Shown here piece by piece: positions 4,385-6,091 of a stretch of 6,091 nt of DNA. The stretch is from a bacterium (GTDB lineage: Bacteria > Vulcanimicrobiota > Xenobia > Xenobiales > Xenobiaceae). Made by a program: the position numbers and the translations under genes. How positions within the stretch are numbered: position 1 is the stretch's first letter; each line of letters starts with the position of its first letter. The DNA is taken from contig JAFSXH010000289.1 of assembly GCA_017444165.1 (NCBI GenBank), positions 1 through 6,091 of the forward strand, written 5' to 3'. The notes beneath the pieces are model-generated. The model ran no database searches and had not been told where the DNA came from. It saw only the letters and a list, made by a program, of their open reading frames with translations.

Positions 4385-6091
4385 GTGGCTGATACCATTG
4401 AAGGGTTGCTGCAAGAAGCTGAGGCGTTTACCAATAACGCTAGCTGGACGCAGGCGATAGAGACATATTCTCGAATTTTGAATCTCGATATAGATAACGA
4501 AATTGCTTGTAGGAATTTGGCTCACCTCTATGCTTTACGCGGAATGTTTAAGTCTGTAATAGATACGTATTTCCGTTTGATGAAGATTTATATAACTCGC
4601 AATGACGTAAATAATGCGCTGGATATCGCTAATTATACGTTGTTATTGCAACCAGATTCCGTTGAGGTCAGATTGGCTCTGATCGATATGTATCGTGCTA
4701 ATGGAGATCAGGATGAAGTTTCGGCTAGAGCTTTGGAGTTGGCTCGCCTTTATATAGAGTTTGACGAAGGGGACAAGTCTATCGAGCTTTTGCGCGACGT
4801 ATTTGAGAAAGATCCCAGTAATTTAGTTGTAGGCAGGGAACTTGCGGAAATGTACGTCCAATACGGACAGTTAGAGCGTGCTTGTAGCCAATTCCGCGCA
4901 GTTGCCGATGCATATTATGGGTTAGGTCTATTTGATAAGTCAGCTGAGACTATGGAGCGATTGATTCTCTTTAGTCCTAATGATGCTGGTGCAGTTTTCT
5001 TCCTGGGACAAATTTATTCTGAATCTGGACGTTTAGAAGATGCGAAGGTTCAGTTTAGAGCTGCTTTAAGGCAAGACTTTGGCAATCCTGATATTCTCTT
5101 TGCTTTGGGTGATGTTTGTCAAAAAGAGGGTGATATGCAGGGGGCTGAATTGGCTTATCGCAAAGTTGTAGCTACAGCTCCAGATTATGTAATAGCTCAA
5201 GAGCGTTTGGCCGATGTTTACCATATGCGCAATAACATTACCGAATCGATCAAGAGTTATTTGATGTCTGCCTCGTCTTACATGAAGATGCAGGATTCTG
5301 CCAGAGCAATCGTCATGTATCAGCGTGTCATAGCCTTAGATCCAAATAATCCTACAGCTACTCGAGAATTGACCAATCTCGGTGCTCCTGTTGTTGGAGA
5401 TGATGGTGGTATTAAGCCCATTCCTGTAGAGGATAAGAAGAGTAAAGTAGCAGAGCGTCGCGCGGCCATAAGAAAGGGACTTTCAAAAGGCGGTGAACGT
5501 GCTGGTTTGACTCCCAAAAATGCGGGTGGTATCAAGGCTGGTTTGATGACTAAAGGTGGCATGAAACCGAGATTAGGCGGATCTAAGCCTGTTTTGGGAG
5601 CTTCAGATGATGATGAAGGCGACAGTCCACGTCCTGGGTTAATGAAGGCTGGCTTAATGGCTAAGGGTGGTCTGAAGCCTAGTTTAGGTGGTTCCAAACC
5701 AGCTTTGGGGGGTAAGCGCATTCTTAGCAGAACTCGGAAGGCTGAGTCACCAGAGGCTGAGTCACCAACAAATGTTCAAACTGAGCAACCTGCGTATACT
5801 GAAGAGCATAATTATGATGAACAAGGTTACTCTCAAGAACAGAGTGAGCAGGATTATCAGGAGTATAGTTATCAAGAAGCTGCTTACCAGGAGCAAGATC
5901 CCAATTACCAAGGAGCGGCTTACCAAGAGCAGGATCCCAATTATCAGGAAGTGGCTTACCAAGAGCAAGATCCTAATTATCAGGAGCCAGTCTATCAAGA
6001 ACAGGGTTCGGATTATCAAGAGCCGGTTTATCAAGAACAGAGTTCAGATTATCAAGAGCCGGTTTATCAAGAACAGGGTTCGGATTATCAA
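4385..6091 (+). CDS. Large TPR protein with basic and then acidic repeat-rich tail (3' end outside window)
   Basis: The frame is open for 569 codons from GTG 4385 to the window end. Residues 5 to about 334 form a tetratricopeptide array of around nine helical pairs. The clearest are at 5-38, 146-178, 201-234 (GAVFFLGQIYSESGRLEDAK), 235-268 and 303-334 (ending IALDPNNPTA). TPR arrays bind other proteins; no enzymatic domain or signal peptide is visible, so it is probably cytosolic. Residues 344-450 are disordered and rich in Gly, Lys and Arg, with a 22-residue motif present twice (384-405 and 421-442) around a short acidic patch (DDDEGD, 408-413). From about 455 the protein becomes acidic and Gln/Tyr-rich, and from 501 it consists of 12-residue repeats of the type YQEQDPNYQEPV. 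The function is unknown. The N-terminal array alone would fit a generic scaffold; the tail is what sets this protein apart. The gene is divergent from the YbjN gene. Confidence 0.9.
   Translation, partial: MADTIEGLLQEAEAFTNNASWTQAIETYSRILNLDIDNEIACRNLAHLYALRGMFKSVIDTYFRLMKIYITRNDVNNALDIANYTLLLQPDSVEVRLALIDMYRANGDQDEVSARALELARLYIEFDEGDKSIELLRDVFEKDPSNLVVGRELAEMYVQYGQLERACSQFRAVADAYYGLGLFDKSAETMERLILFSPNDAGAVFFLGQIYSESGRLEDAKVQFRAALRQDFGNPDILFALGDVCQKEGDMQGAELAYRKVVATAPDYVIAQERLADVYHMRNNITESIKSYLMSASSYMKMQDSARAIVMYQRVIALDPNNPTATRELTNLGAPVVGDDGGIKPIPVEDKKSKVAERRAAIRKGLSKGGERAGLTPKNAGGIKAGLMTKGGMKPRLGGSKPVLGASDDDEGDSPRPGLMKAGLMAKGGLKPSLGGSKPALGGKRILSRTRKAESPEAESPTNVQTEQPAYTEEHNYDEQGYSQEQSEQDYQEYSYQEAAYQEQDPNYQGAAYQEQDPNYQEVAYQEQDPNYQEPVYQEQGSDYQEPVYQEQSSDYQEPVYQEQGSDYQ
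5534..5599 (+). repeat. Gly/Lys motif, copy A (22 codons)
   Basis: Residues 384-405 of the TPR protein, of the form KAGLMxKGGxKPxLGGSKPxLG. The copy matches copy B at 18 of 22 residues, yet about twelve of the matching codons differ at the third base. Confidence 0.8.
5645..5710 (+). repeat. Gly/Lys motif, copy B (22 codons)
   Basis: Residues 421-442 of the TPR protein, starting 111 bases after copy A. A looser relative (GLSKGGERAGL) lies before copy A at residues 365-375, so the segment may have grown from an older repeat. Confidence 0.8.
5885..6091 (+). repeat. 36-bp in-frame tandem repeats encoding a 12-residue Tyr/Gln/Glu unit
   Basis: Units begin at 5885, 5921, 5957, 5993, 6029 and 6065; the last is cut by the window end after 27 bases. 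The residue pattern is YQEQDPNYQ plus GAA, EVA or EPV in the first three and YQEQ(G/S)SDYQEPV in the later ones. Unit 4 and the visible part of unit 6 are identical, and units 4 and 5 differ at two bases, while units 1-3 differ more, including at many third positions. Degenerate relatives (YSQEQ, DYQEYSYQE) lie just upstream at about 5828-5881. Confidence 0.92.

Noticed and set aside
5320..6034. Long open frames on the minus strand opposite the repeat tail
   Set aside because: They are low-complexity mirror readings (Ile/Leu-rich or Pro-rich) of the repetitive plus-strand gene, with no family resemblance or ribosome-binding site.

Overview
The window is from a moderately AT-rich bacterial genome with densely packed genes, frequent TTG and GTG starts and clear Shine-Dalgarno sites. 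I cannot name the organism. A complete late cobamide pathway, a J-domain protein and a secreted BamE-like protein fit many bacterial phyla, and no rRNA, tRNA or lineage marker is present.

Layout: (1) Positions 1-2222 hold the end of a plus-strand operon. The tail of an unidentified gene (stop at 75-77) overlaps cbiR, which overlaps cobU, which overlaps cobS, each by 4 bases. CbiR cuts the nucleotide loop off corrinoids taken up from outside. CobU activates the resulting cobinamide to the GDP form, and CobS attaches a new lower ligand. Together they form a cobamide-remodelling module. (2) Positions 2336-2959 encode a small J-domain protein with a C-terminal TPR, starting at a TTG with a good ribosome-binding site. 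(3) Positions 2960-3095 hold a 13-bp hairpin followed by an 11-T run. (4) Positions 3096-3557 encode a small secreted protein with two BamE/SmpA-like half-repeats. (5) Positions 4190-3573 (minus strand) encode a YbjN-family protein with a very acidic tail, convergent with the secreted protein. (6) Positions 4191-4384 are a divergent intergenic region with several small hairpins and an unused perfect Shine-Dalgarno site. (7) Positions 4385-6091 and beyond encode a large TPR protein, open at the window end. Its TPR array is followed by a basic Gly/Lys-rich segment with a duplicated motif and then an acidic Tyr/Gln/Glu region built from 36-bp tandem repeats.

The left half is well understood metabolism. 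The right half is a set of protein-interaction proteins (J-domain/TPR, YbjN, TPR with long disordered tail) without a recognised joint pathway. The most unusual object is the TPR protein with opposite-charge repeat blocks and a tandem array that appears to be expanding. I see no CRISPR, transposon, prophage, RNA gene or recognisable defence system.
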